Below, piece after piece: positions 1 to 8,461 of a stretch of 64,000 nt of DNA. Origin of the DNA: Actinoalloteichus hoggarensis (GTDB lineage Bacteria > Actinomycetota > Actinomycetes > Mycobacteriales > Pseudonocardiaceae); assembly GCF_002234535.1 (NCBI RefSeq), contig NZ_CP022521.1, forward strand, positions 3,782,001-3,846,000, read 5' to 3'. Position 1 is the stretch's first letter, and every line of letters starts with the position of its first letter. The notes beneath the pieces were generated by a model. The model saw only the letters and a list, made by a program, of their open reading frames with translations, did no database searches and was not told the DNA's origin. The translations under genes and the position numbers were made by a program.

Positions 1-838
1 GACGCAGGTCGGCCAGCGCCGGATAGTGGTCGTCGTCGGTCACGTGGAGGTAGGCGAGCCCGAGCGGGTCCACCTCGGCCAGCAGTGCCCGGTAGACCGG
101 AGCCGGATCGGCCTCGACCATGCCGAACTGCGGATTGCCCGGTGAGATCCGCAGCGCGGTGCGATGCGCGCCGATCTCGGAGGCGACCGCGCGGACGACC
201 TCCACGGCGAAGCGGAGTCGGTTCGCGATGGAGCCGCGTCCGTACTCGTCGGCGCGGAGATTGGTGTTGTCGGCGAGGAACTGGTGGATCAGATAGCTGT
301 TGGCGCCGTGCAGCTCGACACCGTCGAAGCCCGCGTCGAGGGCACGGCGGGCCGCGTCGGCATGGTCCCGCACCGCCCGACGGATGTCGGCCACCGTCAG
401 CTCGGCGGGCGTGATCGCCTCGACCTTGCGCCCGTCCCGGATGCGTGCGGGCCCCGGCGCGGGCACCGCGGACGGTCCCGCGGGAAGATCGCCGTCCAGC
501 CGAGCCAGCGGATGGCCCTTGCGGCCGCCGTGCATCAGCTGGGCGAAGATCCGCCCGCCGCGCGCATGGACGGCCTCGGTGACGGCCCGCCAGCCCCGAA
601 CGTGGTCGGGGGTCTCCAGGCCGGGCAGCCGCCACTCGGCCTGGCCCCGGCTGCTCGGCCAGATCCCCTCGGAGACGATGAGTCCGGCGCCTGCCCGCTG
701 GGCGTAGTACTCGGCGACGATGGGCAGCGGAGTCCCGTCCTCGGCGGCGCGGTGCCGGGTCATCGGAGCCATGACCATTCGGTTCGGCAACCGCAGGGAG
801 CGTGAGTCGTACGCTTCGAGCAGGGGAGAGGTCGTCAT
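1..838 (-). CDS. Old Yellow Enzyme family NADH:flavin oxidoreductase (partial)
   Basis: Reading the minus strand from the ATG at 838 gives about 279 residues starting MTTSPLLEAYDSRSLRLPNR with no stop before the left edge, so the C-terminal part lies outside the window. Family features are the N-terminal NRMVMAPMTR segment of the FMN barrel, the QLMHGGRKGHP strand, and FDGVELHGANSYLIHQF, which carries the paired His and Asn that hold the carbonyl or nitro group of substrates. By family it is a cytosolic FMN enzyme that uses NAD(P)H to reduce activated alkenes, quinones or nitro compounds; the actual substrate cannot be read from sequence. It is divergent from a MerR gene 60 bp away, with a palindrome between them, so it is probably the MerR target. 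Confidence 0.9.
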   Translation of the reverse strand, partial: MTTSPLLEAYDSRSLRLPNRMVMAPMTRHRAAEDGTPLPIVAEYYAQRAGAGLIVSEGIWPSSRGQAEWRLPGLETPDHVRGWRAVTEAVHARGGRIFAQLMHGGRKGHPLARLDGDLPAGPSAVPAPGPARIRDGRKVEAITPAELTVADIRRAVRDHADAARRALDAGFDGVELHGANSYLIHQFLADNTNLRADEYGRGSIANRLRFAVEVVRAVASEIGAHRTALRISPGNPQFGMVEADPAPVYRALLAEVDPLGLAYLHVTDDDHYPALADLR

Positions 839-854
839 GCCGGTACGGTAGAAC

Positions 855-870
855 CTGACATCAATGTCAG
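855..870. promoter_or_regulatory. Inverted repeat in OYE/MerR divergent promoter
   Basis: CTGACATCAATGTCAG has two 6-base arms around a 4-base centre and sits between the divergent starts at 838 and 899. MerR proteins bind such short dyads in promoters with long -35/-10 spacing, so it is the likely operator. Binding is inferred. Confidence 0.6.
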
Positions 871-898
871 ATTCAAGTCGAGCGAGAGGACGGCCGCG

Positions 899-1258
899 AT
901 GCGCATCGGCGAGCTGGCCAGGCGGACGGCGGTGAGCGAGCGCTCCCTGCGCTACTACGAGAAGCAGGGCCTGCTCGCGGCCGAGCGCACGACCGGCGGT
1001 CACCGGGTCTATCCCGCCGGATCGGTGGACCGGGTCGTCCGCATCCAGGAGCTCTTCGCGGCGGGCCTGTGCAGCGCGAAGATCGCGGAGATCCTGCCCT
1101 GCGTTCGAGATGTCGACGGCGGGCCCGCCGAGACGGCCACCCCGTTCCTCGTGGAGGAGCTCACCGTCGAACGCGAGCGCATCACTCGCACGATCGACGA
1201 TCTTCTGCGCTCCCGGGATGTCCTGGACGAGGTGATCGACAACGCCTCCGGACGGTGA
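899..1258 (+). CDS. MerR family transcriptional regulator
   Basis: The 119-residue protein begins MRIGELARRTAVSERSLRYYEKQGLL, the classic MerR winged-helix N-terminus with the RYYE turn, followed by RVYPAGSVDRVVRIQEL and a short C-terminal dimerisation helix (about residues 80-115). The ATG at 899 is preceded by a GAGAGGA ribosome site at 884-890. There is no long effector domain and no clustered cysteine set as in metal sensors, so it resembles the small MerR regulators found beside oxidoreductases. It is divergent from the Old Yellow Enzyme gene and shares the dyad at 855-870, so it probably controls both. The inducer is unknown, perhaps an electrophile handled by that enzyme. Confidence 0.9.
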   Translation: MRIGELARRTAVSERSLRYYEKQGLLAAERTTGGHRVYPAGSVDRVVRIQELFAAGLCSAKIAEILPCVRDVDGGPAETATPFLVEELTVERERITRTIDDLLRSRDVLDEVIDNASGR

Positions 1259-1647
1259 GCCCGGGCGGGACGTCGGCAGCGAGGGGCGTCGGCCGGACGC
1301 CGATCGGCGTTCCGGTGGAAGGCGGGGCCCGGGATGAGCGGCGGTGGCCGTGGCGCGCACCGTGACCCTTCGGCCGGTCCTCGCCGCAGCGGCCGGCCCG
1401 GCGGAGTCCGACCCGCCCGACCCGATCGGCGCCCCGTGTGCCGGGCGTGCGCTGCCGGGGCGGCCTGCCTTTGCCGCGGGCGTCGCGGCCCGACCGACTC
1501 GAAGGCACCGACCGACTCGAAGGCCGGCGAGCTCTCGGCGCCGAGTGCCGATCGCACGGCCGTGAGAAGGACCGCACAGGATGCCCGTCGGCGCAGGCGG
1601 TCGGAATCCCCTCGAACGGGACCGTGTCCTGATCACCCGCGTCCTGA
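1259..1647. other. Intergenic DNA with two tandem microduplications
   Basis: No convincing gene on either strand. It contains two tandem duplications (1491-1525 and 1626-1655); the second overlaps the stop of the neighbouring broken gene. Confidence 0.6.
1491..1525. repeat. Tandem duplication, about 18 bp x2
   Basis: Unit CGACCGACTCGAAGGCAC at 1491-1508 is followed directly by a copy at 1509-1525 that differs only at its end. Confidence 0.85.
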
Positions 1648-1655
1648 TCACCCGC
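1626..1655. repeat. Tandem duplication, 15 bp x2
   Basis: GTCCTGATCACCCGC occurs at 1626-1640 and 1641-1655, perfectly repeated. It spans the stop codon (1648-1650, minus strand) of the GH114-like gene. Confidence 0.85.
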
Positions 1656-2524
1656 CGCCTGCGGGCCGCGCCGTGGACTCTCGGACGATGAGCGAGGTCC
1701 CGAGCAGCTGGCGCGGACACCGGTCCTCACCGTGGACGGCGGAGACCAGGACCTCGGCACAGGCGGCGTCGAAGTACCGCCGCTCGTACTCGACGGCGAT
1801 CAGGTTGTCGCCGTAGACCGCCCGGTAACCCTGACATTCGCGCCGGCGACCGCAGTGCTCGGCGATGGCGAAGTCGAAGCCCCGTTCGCGAGAGACCTCG
1901 GCGGACAGCTCGACGGTGTCTTCTGCGCCGACGCCAGGTCGAGCGAGTGGGCGACCTCGGTGAGCAGGGTGGCGAACGCGACGGCCTCCTCCTCATCGAA
2001 GGGCACCTGCCCCTCCAGCGGCGTTCCGTCGAATCGGATCCAGGAGTCCGGGTTGTCGTACTCCACGGCGGAGAAGCCCTTGGTCGTGCAGGTCTCGATC
2101 ACGGGACGCGGATGCTCGACCGCGTCCGCCCGCTTCTCGGGCGTGGAGACGTCGATCAGGTACTCCCCGCCCAGTCGGGATCGTCACCCAGCTCGCTGAG
2201 CACCAGGTGAGCGGGCCAGCGGGATCGCGCGTCCGGGCGGTGGAGGCCGCCGTCGTCGCTCTGGGTCTCGAAGGCGTTGACATAGCAGCTCCCGTAGACG
2301 CCCGCCGGTGCCTCGCCCGCGTACCGGCCTCGGGACACGACCTCGTCCCCGTCGGGCAGCGGGTAGTCACCGCCGATCCGGTAGTCGAAGGTCGCGTCGA
2401 TCGGCGGAGCGCTCCAGGCCTGCGCAGGCGCCTCGGTCACCCCGGAGGCGAGTTCGGGGGCGGCGACGGCGCAGCTCGTTGCCAGGGGGATCGTGAGGGC
2501 GAGAACCGAGACGCGACGGATCAT
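1648..2524 (-). pseudogene. GH114-type endo-alpha-1,4-polygalactosaminidase, two frameshifts
   Basis: Three reading frames join into one protein. From ATG 2524 an N-terminus with export signal (MIRRVSVLALTIPLATSCAVA, near-lipobox) runs to DDPDWAG. One base appears missing in the C run near 2165-2168; restoring it gives EYLIDVSTPEKR...CTTKGFSAVEYDNPD...EVAHSLDLASAQK. A second missing base near 1917-1920 leads into TVELSAEVSRERGFDFAIAEHC...YRAVYGDNLIAVEY and a stop at 1648-1650. GFSAVEYDN, the AQK segment (usually KND in the family) and FDFAIAEHC match GH114, which cleaves galactosamine-containing polymers. Intact length would be about 292 residues. Both lesions are single-base, so sequencing error is possible; otherwise this is a recent pseudogene. 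Confidence 0.7.
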
Positions 2525-2978
2525 GACGGCATCCTTCTCGATCGAACCGAGCGCGGCCGCGGGCCCGCTGTCGTCGGTGCCGCCGCCGCGCGGATCGATC
2601 TTGTGGACGGACTCGGCCTACGACGCACCCGGTTGGCGATCTCCCCATCCGCGCGCCATCCCGCCACCGGGACACCGGTCTGCCGTCGCCCGCCCGCCGT
2701 GGCCGCGTCGGACCGACGTCGGCGACGACGAGCACGTCGCCGCGCCGGTCGGCCGGGCACACGTCGCTCCACATCGACCACGCCGCCCACCACACAGGAC
2801 GATGTGACGTGGATCACGGCAATGATTCGAGAAGGTCTCGGGAACCAGCCGCCCCACCCCGACGACTTGTCGGTGCACGGATGGCACGAGCGACAGGTCG
2901 GGACGGCGGGGTCGGCAGGAGTTCGAGGATGCCTGCGGATTCGCGCGGCAGGGGCCCGCGTCGTCGTTCGGCGACGCT
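2525..2978. other. Intergenic region upstream of the peptide/SagB cassette
   Basis: No protein-like frame stands out. It separates the divergent GH114-like pseudogene from the peptide ORF at 2995 and presumably holds promoters for both. No clear dyad or riboswitch was seen. Confidence 0.5.
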
Positions 2979-2988
2979 GAGGAGGTGA
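2979..2988 (+). promoter_or_regulatory. Very strong ribosome-binding site for the 24-residue ORF
   Basis: GAGGAGGTGA ends 6 bases before the ATG at 2995, near-ideal spacing. It is the main reason to believe the small ORF is translated. Confidence 0.7.
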
Positions 2989-2994
2989 CCGCAG

Positions 2995-3069
2995 ATGCGC
3001 AAGAAGGTGATGACGGCGAAGATCCGCCGGAAGAAGACCCGTACTCGCACCCTCACCAACCACGGCTGA
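2995..3069 (+). CDS. Putative 24-residue basic peptide upstream of SagB-type dehydrogenase
   Basis: ATG 2995 to TGA 3067-3069 encodes 24 residues, starting MRKKVMTAKIRRKK, then a Thr/Arg-alternating stretch and ending LTNHG. About ten residues are Lys or Arg and five are Thr; there is no Cys or Ser. The upstream GAGGAGGTGA is one of the best ribosome sites in the window. The ORF ends 110 bp before the likely SagB start. Two readings fit: a substrate peptide for the dehydrogenase (SagB/ThcOx enzymes oxidise peptide azolines or residues in RiPP pathways), or a leader ORF controlling translation of the enzyme. No YcaO cyclodehydratase, protease or exporter lies nearby, which weakens a classical azole pathway. 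It matches no family I recognise. Confidence 0.5.
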   Translation: MRKKVMTAKIRRKKTRTRTLTNHG

Positions 3070-3179
3070 TCCACGCGGATCAGCGGCAGCACCCGGTCGG
3101 CGCCGCGGGCGGCGGAACCTCCCGCCCCGGCGCCGACCGGTCGGCGGACGACGACGCGGACGTGGAAGGCGAGGATCAG

Positions 3180-4358
3180 GTGGAGTACCGACGTTCCCGC
3201 AGCCTGGCGCTGTACTGGCATGACGGCGAACTGACCGTGGAGAACTATCTGGAGACCCGCTCCACGGATGAGGAGCAGGACAACGCGCTCGCCGTCGACG
3301 AGGAGACCGTGGCGCTGCTCAGCCGCTTCGAGGAGTTCACCGACGTCGACGAGGTCGTCGCGTCCTTCCCCGAGCACGATCCCGAGTCGGTGCGCAAGGC
3401 CGTCCTCGACCTGGCCGAGGACGGGCTGCTGTTGACCCGCGATGAGACCGCGCGCGAGGACCGGCTGCTGGAGACCTGGGGAGCGTGGGGCGAAGAGGCC
3501 CGCTACTTCCACTTCGGCACCCGCAACGCGATCTACTCCGGCGACAGCCTGGAACAGCGTCGCTCCGACGCCCGCTGGATTCGCGAGACCGGCGGCGATC
3601 CGCCCCCGATCTTCAAGAGCTACCCCGACGCGCCCCGCGTCTACCTGCCCCGGCTGCCCCGACGCATCGACGACGACTTCGTCGACGTCCTCACCCGGCG
3701 CCGCACCCATCGCGTGTTCACCGGCGAGAAGGTCGCCCTCGCCGACTTCGCGACGGCGCTGTACTACACCTTCGCGCCCATGCAGCTCTACGACGCGGGC
3801 GACCTGGGCACGCTCATGCTGCGGACGAGCCCGTGCGGCGGCGCCCGGCACGAGCTGGAGGGCTATGTCGGCGTGTTCGACGTCGAAGGAATCCCGCCCG
3901 GGCTCTACCACTACAACGCCGAGAGCCATGCGCTGGAGTTGATCGACGCCGACTTCGACCGCGACCGGCTGCACCGGCTGACCTACGAGTCGGAGATGTG
4001 CACGCCGTCGGCCTTCGTGTGCTTCGTGACCGCCGTCTTCGAGCGCACCATGTACAAGTACCGCCATCCGCGCGCCTATCGGGTCACCCTGCTGAGCGCG
4101 GGACACCTCGGGCAGACCTTCGTCCTCACCAGTACGGCGTTGGGGCTCGGCGCCTGGCAGACGGCCGCGTTCCGGGACGACGAACTCGACGCCGCGCTCG
4201 GCGTCGACGGCTTCGCCGAAGGCGTGCTGTACATGTTCGGCGCGGGCCTGCCGGTGTACGCGGCGGACGGCATGCCCTCGGGCATCTCCCGCGCGGGACT
4301 CGTCGAGCCCGCCGCCCTCATCGCGCGACACCCGCGGCCCGACGGCGGCGCGGAATGA
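3180..4358 (+). CDS. SagB/ThcOx-type FMN dehydrogenase (nitroreductase fold)
   Basis: The 392-residue protein starts at GTG 3180 (VEYRRSRSLALYWHDG) behind GGAAGG at 3164-3169. The frame stays open to a GTG at 2985, but that extension overlaps the peptide ORF and has no family character. N-terminal residues 1-130 form the small winged-helix-like lead domain (LTVENYLETR, EETVALLSRFEEF). The remainder is the nitroreductase-like domain: RRRTHRVFTGEKV, LRTSPCGGARHELEGYV, GLYHYNAESHALELI, RAYRVTLLSAGHLGQTF and LGLGAWQTAAF match SagB proteins. Relatives oxidise thiazolines or oxazolines in RiPPs; standalone members have largely unknown substrates. It is followed by a ferric-reductase-like haem protein that could take electrons from its flavin (inference). 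Confidence 0.88.
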   Translation: MEYRRSRSLALYWHDGELTVENYLETRSTDEEQDNALAVDEETVALLSRFEEFTDVDEVVASFPEHDPESVRKAVLDLAEDGLLLTRDETAREDRLLETWGAWGEEARYFHFGTRNAIYSGDSLEQRRSDARWIRETGGDPPPIFKSYPDAPRVYLPRLPRRIDDDFVDVLTRRRTHRVFTGEKVALADFATALYYTFAPMQLYDAGDLGTLMLRTSPCGGARHELEGYVGVFDVEGIPPGLYHYNAESHALELIDADFDRDRLHRLTYESEMCTPSAFVCFVTAVFERTMYKYRHPRAYRVTLLSAGHLGQTFVLTSTALGLGAWQTAAFRDDELDAALGVDGFAEGVLYMFGAGLPVYAADGMPSGISRAGLVEPAALIARHPRPDGGAE

Positions 4359-4718
4359 GGTACGGCGGCGAGTCGTCCGGGTGCCCGTCCGCGGGTCGAC
4401 GGCGAGTCGTCCGGGTGCCGTCCGCCGCCCGCCGCACGAGCACCCGGTGCCCCACGGCGGACCGGCGCCGTGATCGACTTCTCGTCGGTCTCGGTCGACG
4501 AGAACACGGCTCGACGTGCACACCGCGTTCCCGTCGCGCGCGAGCGCACACCACCGGGCCCCGTGCCGTCGGGCACGCGGGTGGCACGGCCTCCCGGCAG
4601 GGTCCGCCACGACACCCGCCGTCGCGCGGACGAGGCACGGGATCGCGCGGCGGGCACGCGGGCGTCCCCACGGGCGATGGCGGCGGCACAGACCGCTGGT
4701 GATGACAAGGAGATGACG
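4359..4718. other. Spacer between SagB-type gene and membrane cytochrome gene
   Basis: An open frame crosses this stretch in phase with the downstream gene, but its composition is not protein-like and the best start is at 4719. It carries a duplicated 19-bp word at 4367-4419. Confidence 0.5.
4367..4419. repeat. Direct repeat, 19 bp x2, offset 34
   Basis: GGCGAGTCGTCCGGGTGCC occurs identically at 4367-4385 and 4401-4419, just after the stop of the SagB-type gene. Confidence 0.9.
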
Positions 4719-5642
4719 GTGGAACGTACCGGCGAGAGCCCGAGACCGCCACGCGGCGATCTGCGGACCGACGTGAGCGCGACGGCCCTCGAACTGATCG
4801 TCGCCGCGGTGCTGACCGCCGCGGTGTACGTCCTGCTGTATCAGCGGATCGAGGCGGAGACCTCCGACACCACCCTGGTCATGCCGTTCATGGCCGACGC
4901 GGCGACGCACTGGCCGTACTGGCTCAGCCAGGCGTTCGGCTGGACGGCGCTGCTGTGGTCCTGGGTGACGGTGCTGCTCGGCCTGGCCGTCTCCGGCCGG
5001 TCCCCCGCCTGGCTGCCGCTGTCTCCGGCGCGGCTCGAACGACTGCATCGATCGACGAGTCTCACCACGATCGTGCTGATCTTCGCCCACGCGCTGGTGC
5101 TGGCCTGGGACCCGGCCGATCCCAACCTCGCGGGCAGCTTCATTCCGTGGATGTACTCGCACCCGCCCGGCCGGTTCGGGGTCGCGCTCGGCGTCATCGC
5201 CTTCTGGCTGGCCATCCCGCTGGGACTGTCGTTCTACCTGCGCAGGCGCATCGGTCCGCGGCTCTGGCGCATCGCGCATCGCTTCGTGATCATCGTCTAC
5301 ATCCTCGGCGTCTGGCACACCCTGCTGTGGGGTACGAACGTGTGGTTCGACGGAACCGCGCGGTTCGTGCTGTGGGCGTTCCAGATTCCCGTCGCGGTGC
5401 TGCTGGTCTGGCGACTGGTGGACCCGGCGCGGCGGCGCGAGCGGCTTCCGCTGCGCCCCACCGAACTGCGGGGCAGGCTCGACGCGGGAACCGTCGCCCG
5501 GCTCGGTGGCAGGCTCATCGCCGCGCTCGCCGCCGTCGCCCTCGTCGTCGTGGTCGTCACCGGCTCCATCGGCGGACGCGACCGAGACGACTACGAGCGG
5601 GTGCCCGCGAGCGAGATGCAGGACCACGATCACAGTCACTGA
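4719..5642 (+). CDS. Ferric-reductase-like transmembrane haem protein
   Basis: GTG 4719 is chosen because AAGGAG at 4707-4712 lies exactly 6 bases upstream; an ATG at 4713 abuts that site and one at 4677 lacks it. The 307-residue product has about six or seven membrane helices: ALELIVAAVLTAAVYVLLY, WTALLWSWVTVLLGLAV, HRSTSLTTIVLIFAHALVLAW, RFGVALGVIAFWLAIPLGLSF, WRIAHRFVIIVYILGVWHTL, a helix at WAFQIPVAVLLVWRL and a final helix before the end. His in LHR, FAH, AHR and WHT are spaced as bis-haem ligands of the ferric reductase/NOX-type core. It lacks the FAD/NAD domain of complete reductases, so it needs a partner; the preceding flavin dehydrogenase is an obvious candidate (inference). It ends in a His/Asp-rich tail. 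Confidence 0.85.
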   Translation: MERTGESPRPPRGDLRTDVSATALELIVAAVLTAAVYVLLYQRIEAETSDTTLVMPFMADAATHWPYWLSQAFGWTALLWSWVTVLLGLAVSGRSPAWLPLSPARLERLHRSTSLTTIVLIFAHALVLAWDPADPNLAGSFIPWMYSHPPGRFGVALGVIAFWLAIPLGLSFYLRRRIGPRLWRIAHRFVIIVYILGVWHTLLWGTNVWFDGTARFVLWAFQIPVAVLLVWRLVDPARRRERLPLRPTELRGRLDAGTVARLGGRLIAALAAVALVVVVVTGSIGGRDRDDYERVPASEMQDHDHSH

Positions 5643-6049
5643 CCCGCCGTCGCCGCGCGGGCGAGACAGGCCGGGCCGGTGCTGACTCACGGTGGGTCGC
5701 ACCGGCGCGGGCCCGATCGAGCGACATCGACCTCGGCCGTCCGATGCGGCATCGACCCCCGGCACGCACCGACGTCGTCGACCGGACCGCGCCCTGCGCC
5801 TCGGACGCGACCTCGCCGCCGGTGGCGGCGGCGTCGGAGACCGCCGCCGAGAGCCACGCGGCCATCGAGGCGGGCGCCGGTTCGTGGGCCGGCCGTTCCC
5901 CGCGATCGCCCCCCGGGGACAGGTCCCCGGGGCCGGCCCTCTCGAGAACCGACCGATGCCGCGCGATACCGGTGGCGCCGGCCGCGCCCGAGCGCCCGGT
6001 CCCCGTGACGAACGGGAGCCGGGCGAGACTCACGGCCCGCACCCGGGAA
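5643..6049. other. Convergent intergenic region
   Basis: No gene seen. It lies between the plus-strand cytochrome gene and the minus-strand amylase gene and contains the hairpin at 5911-5932. Confidence 0.55.
5911..5932. terminator. Perfect 10-bp hairpin between convergent genes
   Basis: CCCCGGGGAC and its exact complement flank a 2-base centre. There is no U-tract. The position between two converging genes suggests a bidirectional terminator. Confidence 0.5.
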
Positions 6050-7810
6050 TCAGCCGCGCCAGGCGTCGGTGGTCCGCACCATCCCGGTCGCGGGCACGGT
6101 GGCACTTCGATCCGCGCCGTTCTCCCAGGTGACGACGCCGTTCGAGTCCTTGCGCAGGTACTTGTACCGCAGCACGGTCCCGGCGGGCACCGAGACCTCC
6201 CCGGTCCAGACCGGATAACCCGCGGAGGACAGCGGCACCGCCGCCGCCGGATTCCACGCGCCGAGGGCCGCGTGATCCCCGACGACGAAGATGTTCTCGC
6301 CCCAGGTCGTCGTCGCGGTCACGCTGAACGTCGCGCCGGTCTGGCCGGGCCCGGGCCCCGGCGCGGCCGTGGCGCCGACATGCAGGGCCACGGCGTCTCC
6401 CGCGCCGACCGTCGCGGTGAACCGCCCGTCGCCACCCACGGTGTAGGTCGTCCCGGTACAGCCGCCGCCGGGAACGGGGTCGCCGTGCTGGACGTCGCAG
6501 TAGGTTCCGGCGGGCAGCGACGTCTGGAACGTCCGGGTGATGCTCGCGCCCTCGTGGTTGATCGCCACGAAGGCTCGATCCCCACGGCCGAAGGCGATCG
6601 CGTCGGCCCCGTCGTCCCACCAGTTCGTGACGCCCGCATCGCCTGCGGCGTTGCGGAAGCCGACCATGTTGGCGATCTGCGGCCAGGCATGCTGGCAACT
6701 CCAGCCGTCGTGGTAGCAGGCGCCGACGTTCCCGCCACCCGGCGCGCCTGCATCGTAATCGGAGAACTCGTAGCCGGAGTGCACCGAGGGAGTGCCGTAG
6801 GGGTGGGCCAGCATGAACACGTGGGCCAGGGTGTAGGCCGCGTCGTCACGATAGCTCAGGGTCGATCCGTTGCGCTCGGTGTCGTGATTGGCGACGAACA
6901 CACCGGACTGTTCGGACGGCAGGTATCCCCAGGCTTCGCCGTAGTTCTCGAGATACGCCAGGTTCTCGTTCGTGAAGACCCTCTTGAGGTCGGTGGCGTA
7001 GCGGAACTCCTGCACGTCTCCGTTCTGGAGGTACTCGCCGGGGCTCACCGCCTCATCCGCGCCGTAGACGGCCTCCTGAACCCAGTAGACGTCCGGATTC
7101 GACAACCTGTTCTTGATGGCGCGGAGGTCGTCGGTTGCCATGTGCTTCACCGCGTCGACGCGAAAGCCCGCGACGCCCATCGAGATCAGATCGTCGAGGT
7201 ACTCGGCGATCTCGGAGCGCACATAGTCGCTGCCGGTGTTCAGATCCGACAAGCCCACCAGTTCGCACTGCTGAACGTCGTACCGATTCCGGTAGTCGGT
7301 GATCGGCTGCCGACAGCCGTGGAAGTCCTGATTCTGGTAGTGGCCGGGGTAGTCGTACTTCGTGTATCGGGTCCCGCCCGTCCCGATGCCGGATCCGGCG
7401 GACATGTGGTTGACGACGGCGTCGACGATCACGCCGACGCCCGCGTCGCCACAGGTGGAGATCATCGACTGGAACGCCGCCCGGTCACCGAGCGGCCCGG
7501 CGATGCGGTAGCTCACGGGCTGGTAGGCGGTCCACCACTGCGGTCCCTGAATGCGCTCCTGTGGCGGGGAGACCTGCACGTGACCGTAGCCCTTCGGTCC
7601 GAGGACCTCGGTGCAGGCGCGCGCCACCGACGCGAAGGTCTGTTCGAAGAGGACGGCGGTGACGTCCCTGGCGCCAGGCGGCGCCGCGGGCTCGGCCGCG
7701 GCCGCGACGGGCACCGTGGTGGCCGTCGACGCGGCCAGCACGCCTGCAAGCAGGCCGGCCAGTAATCGACCTGGCCCGGTGCGCCGGGTGGAAGCGGAAC
7801 TCGATCTCAC
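6050..7810 (-). CDS. Secreted alpha-amylase (GH13) with C-terminal CBM20
   Basis: GTG 7810 is preceded by AAGGAGG with a 5-base gap. The product is 586 residues: signal peptide about 1-39 ([20 protein letters not shown]...AAAA), then the GH13 barrel, then a starch-binding CBM20 from about 489 ([25 protein letters not shown]) to the end. GH13 motifs are intact: DAVVNH at 130-135, GFRVDAVKH at 215-223 with nucleophile D219, acid/base E246 in WVQEAVYG, and FVANHD with D310. It therefore should be an active extracellular endo-acting amylase on starch. A sugar importer operon lies 1.8 kb away in the opposite orientation and may import its products. TTGCA-type words upstream (7935, 8189) recall maltose-regulated actinomycete amylase promoters, but this is weak. 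Confidence 0.96.
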   Translation of the reverse strand: MRSSSASTRRTGPGRLLAGLLAGVLAASTATTVPVAAAAEPAAPPGARDVTAVLFEQTFASVARACTEVLGPKGYGHVQVSPPQERIQGPQWWTAYQPVSYRIAGPLGDRAAFQSMISTCGDAGVGVIVDAVVNHMSAGSGIGTGGTRYTKYDYPGHYQNQDFHGCRQPITDYRNRYDVQQCELVGLSDLNTGSDYVRSEIAEYLDDLISMGVAGFRVDAVKHMATDDLRAIKNRLSNPDVYWVQEAVYGADEAVSPGEYLQNGDVQEFRYATDLKRVFTNENLAYLENYGEAWGYLPSEQSGVFVANHDTERNGSTLSYRDDAAYTLAHVFMLAHPYGTPSVHSGYEFSDYDAGAPGGGNVGACYHDGWSCQHAWPQIANMVGFRNAAGDAGVTNWWDDGADAIAFGRGDRAFVAINHEGASITRTFQTSLPAGTYCDVQHGDPVPGGGCTGTTYTVGGDGRFTATVGAGDAVALHVGATAAPGPGPGQTGATFSVTATTTWGENIFVVGDHAALGAWNPAAAVPLSSAGYPVWTGEVSVPAGTVLRYKYLRKDSNGVVTWENGADRSATVPATGMVRTTDAWRG

Positions 7811-8461
7811 GGTTACCTCCTTGGAACACGTGGATCGGCCCGGCGCGGCGGGCTTCGGGCGCCGTGGCCGTCGATCGACGCAGGGCAGGTCGACGACATG
7901 CGGCGTGACGCTGCCGTGCAATGCGCGGGAAGAGTTTGCAGACCTCCGAGGAGGTGATCCGAAGGTAAAGACTCCGAGGGTCGCCGTCAAGCCTCGGCCT
8001 CGTCGAGATGAACCGCGGACGGTTCCGATCCACTGCCCCGGTTCTCGGGAGAGCCGGTCGGTATCCGTGCAGTTGAGGCGATCGTCCACGCCCGTCCGGA
8101 CCGATCGGACCGGAATGCGATCGGCGACCGGGGTGACAGCGGGGCGCCCCGAGGCCGAACCGGGACACGCCGGTCTGGACTGAAAATTCTTGCAACAGGC
8201 GCCGGAGGCCGCCGTTCGCCGCCGTAGCGCGCCCGACCCGGACGCCTCACCGACCGACTCCCGCTCCAGGCGTGGCGGAGCACCGTGCGGTGGCGAGGCG
8301 GCGCCGATGGCGCCATGCTGCGGCGAGCGAGTATCGGACATCCGGCCCGTATCGGTCATCGCCTCCGCCGCCACGTCGACCGGAGCCTTGACTCAGTGTA
8401 GCCTTATATAAGCCGGTGCTGATATCATGCTCGCCTCAGCAGGCCGGAAGAGGGAGAAGGC
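7811..8461. other. Divergent promoter region, amylase / SRPBCC protein
   Basis: No credible gene. TTTGCAG at 7935-7941 and CTTGCAA at 8189-8195 are possible regulatory words on the amylase side. A perfect 10-bp palindrome CTTATATAAG at 8403-8412 is strikingly AT-rich for this genome and sits about 50 bp before the start at 8462, as expected for a promoter or repressor site. Confidence 0.45.

Noticed and set aside
2985-3179. N-terminal extension of the SagB-type protein to GTG 2985
   Set aside because: The 65 extra residues lack family character and overlap the well-initiated small ORF; GTG 3180 has its own ribosome site.
2814-5765. A 983-codon open frame on the minus strand
   Set aside because: It is antisense to the SagB-type and cytochrome genes, has Arg/Pro/His-rich composition and no domain; GC-rich third positions on one strand create such frames.
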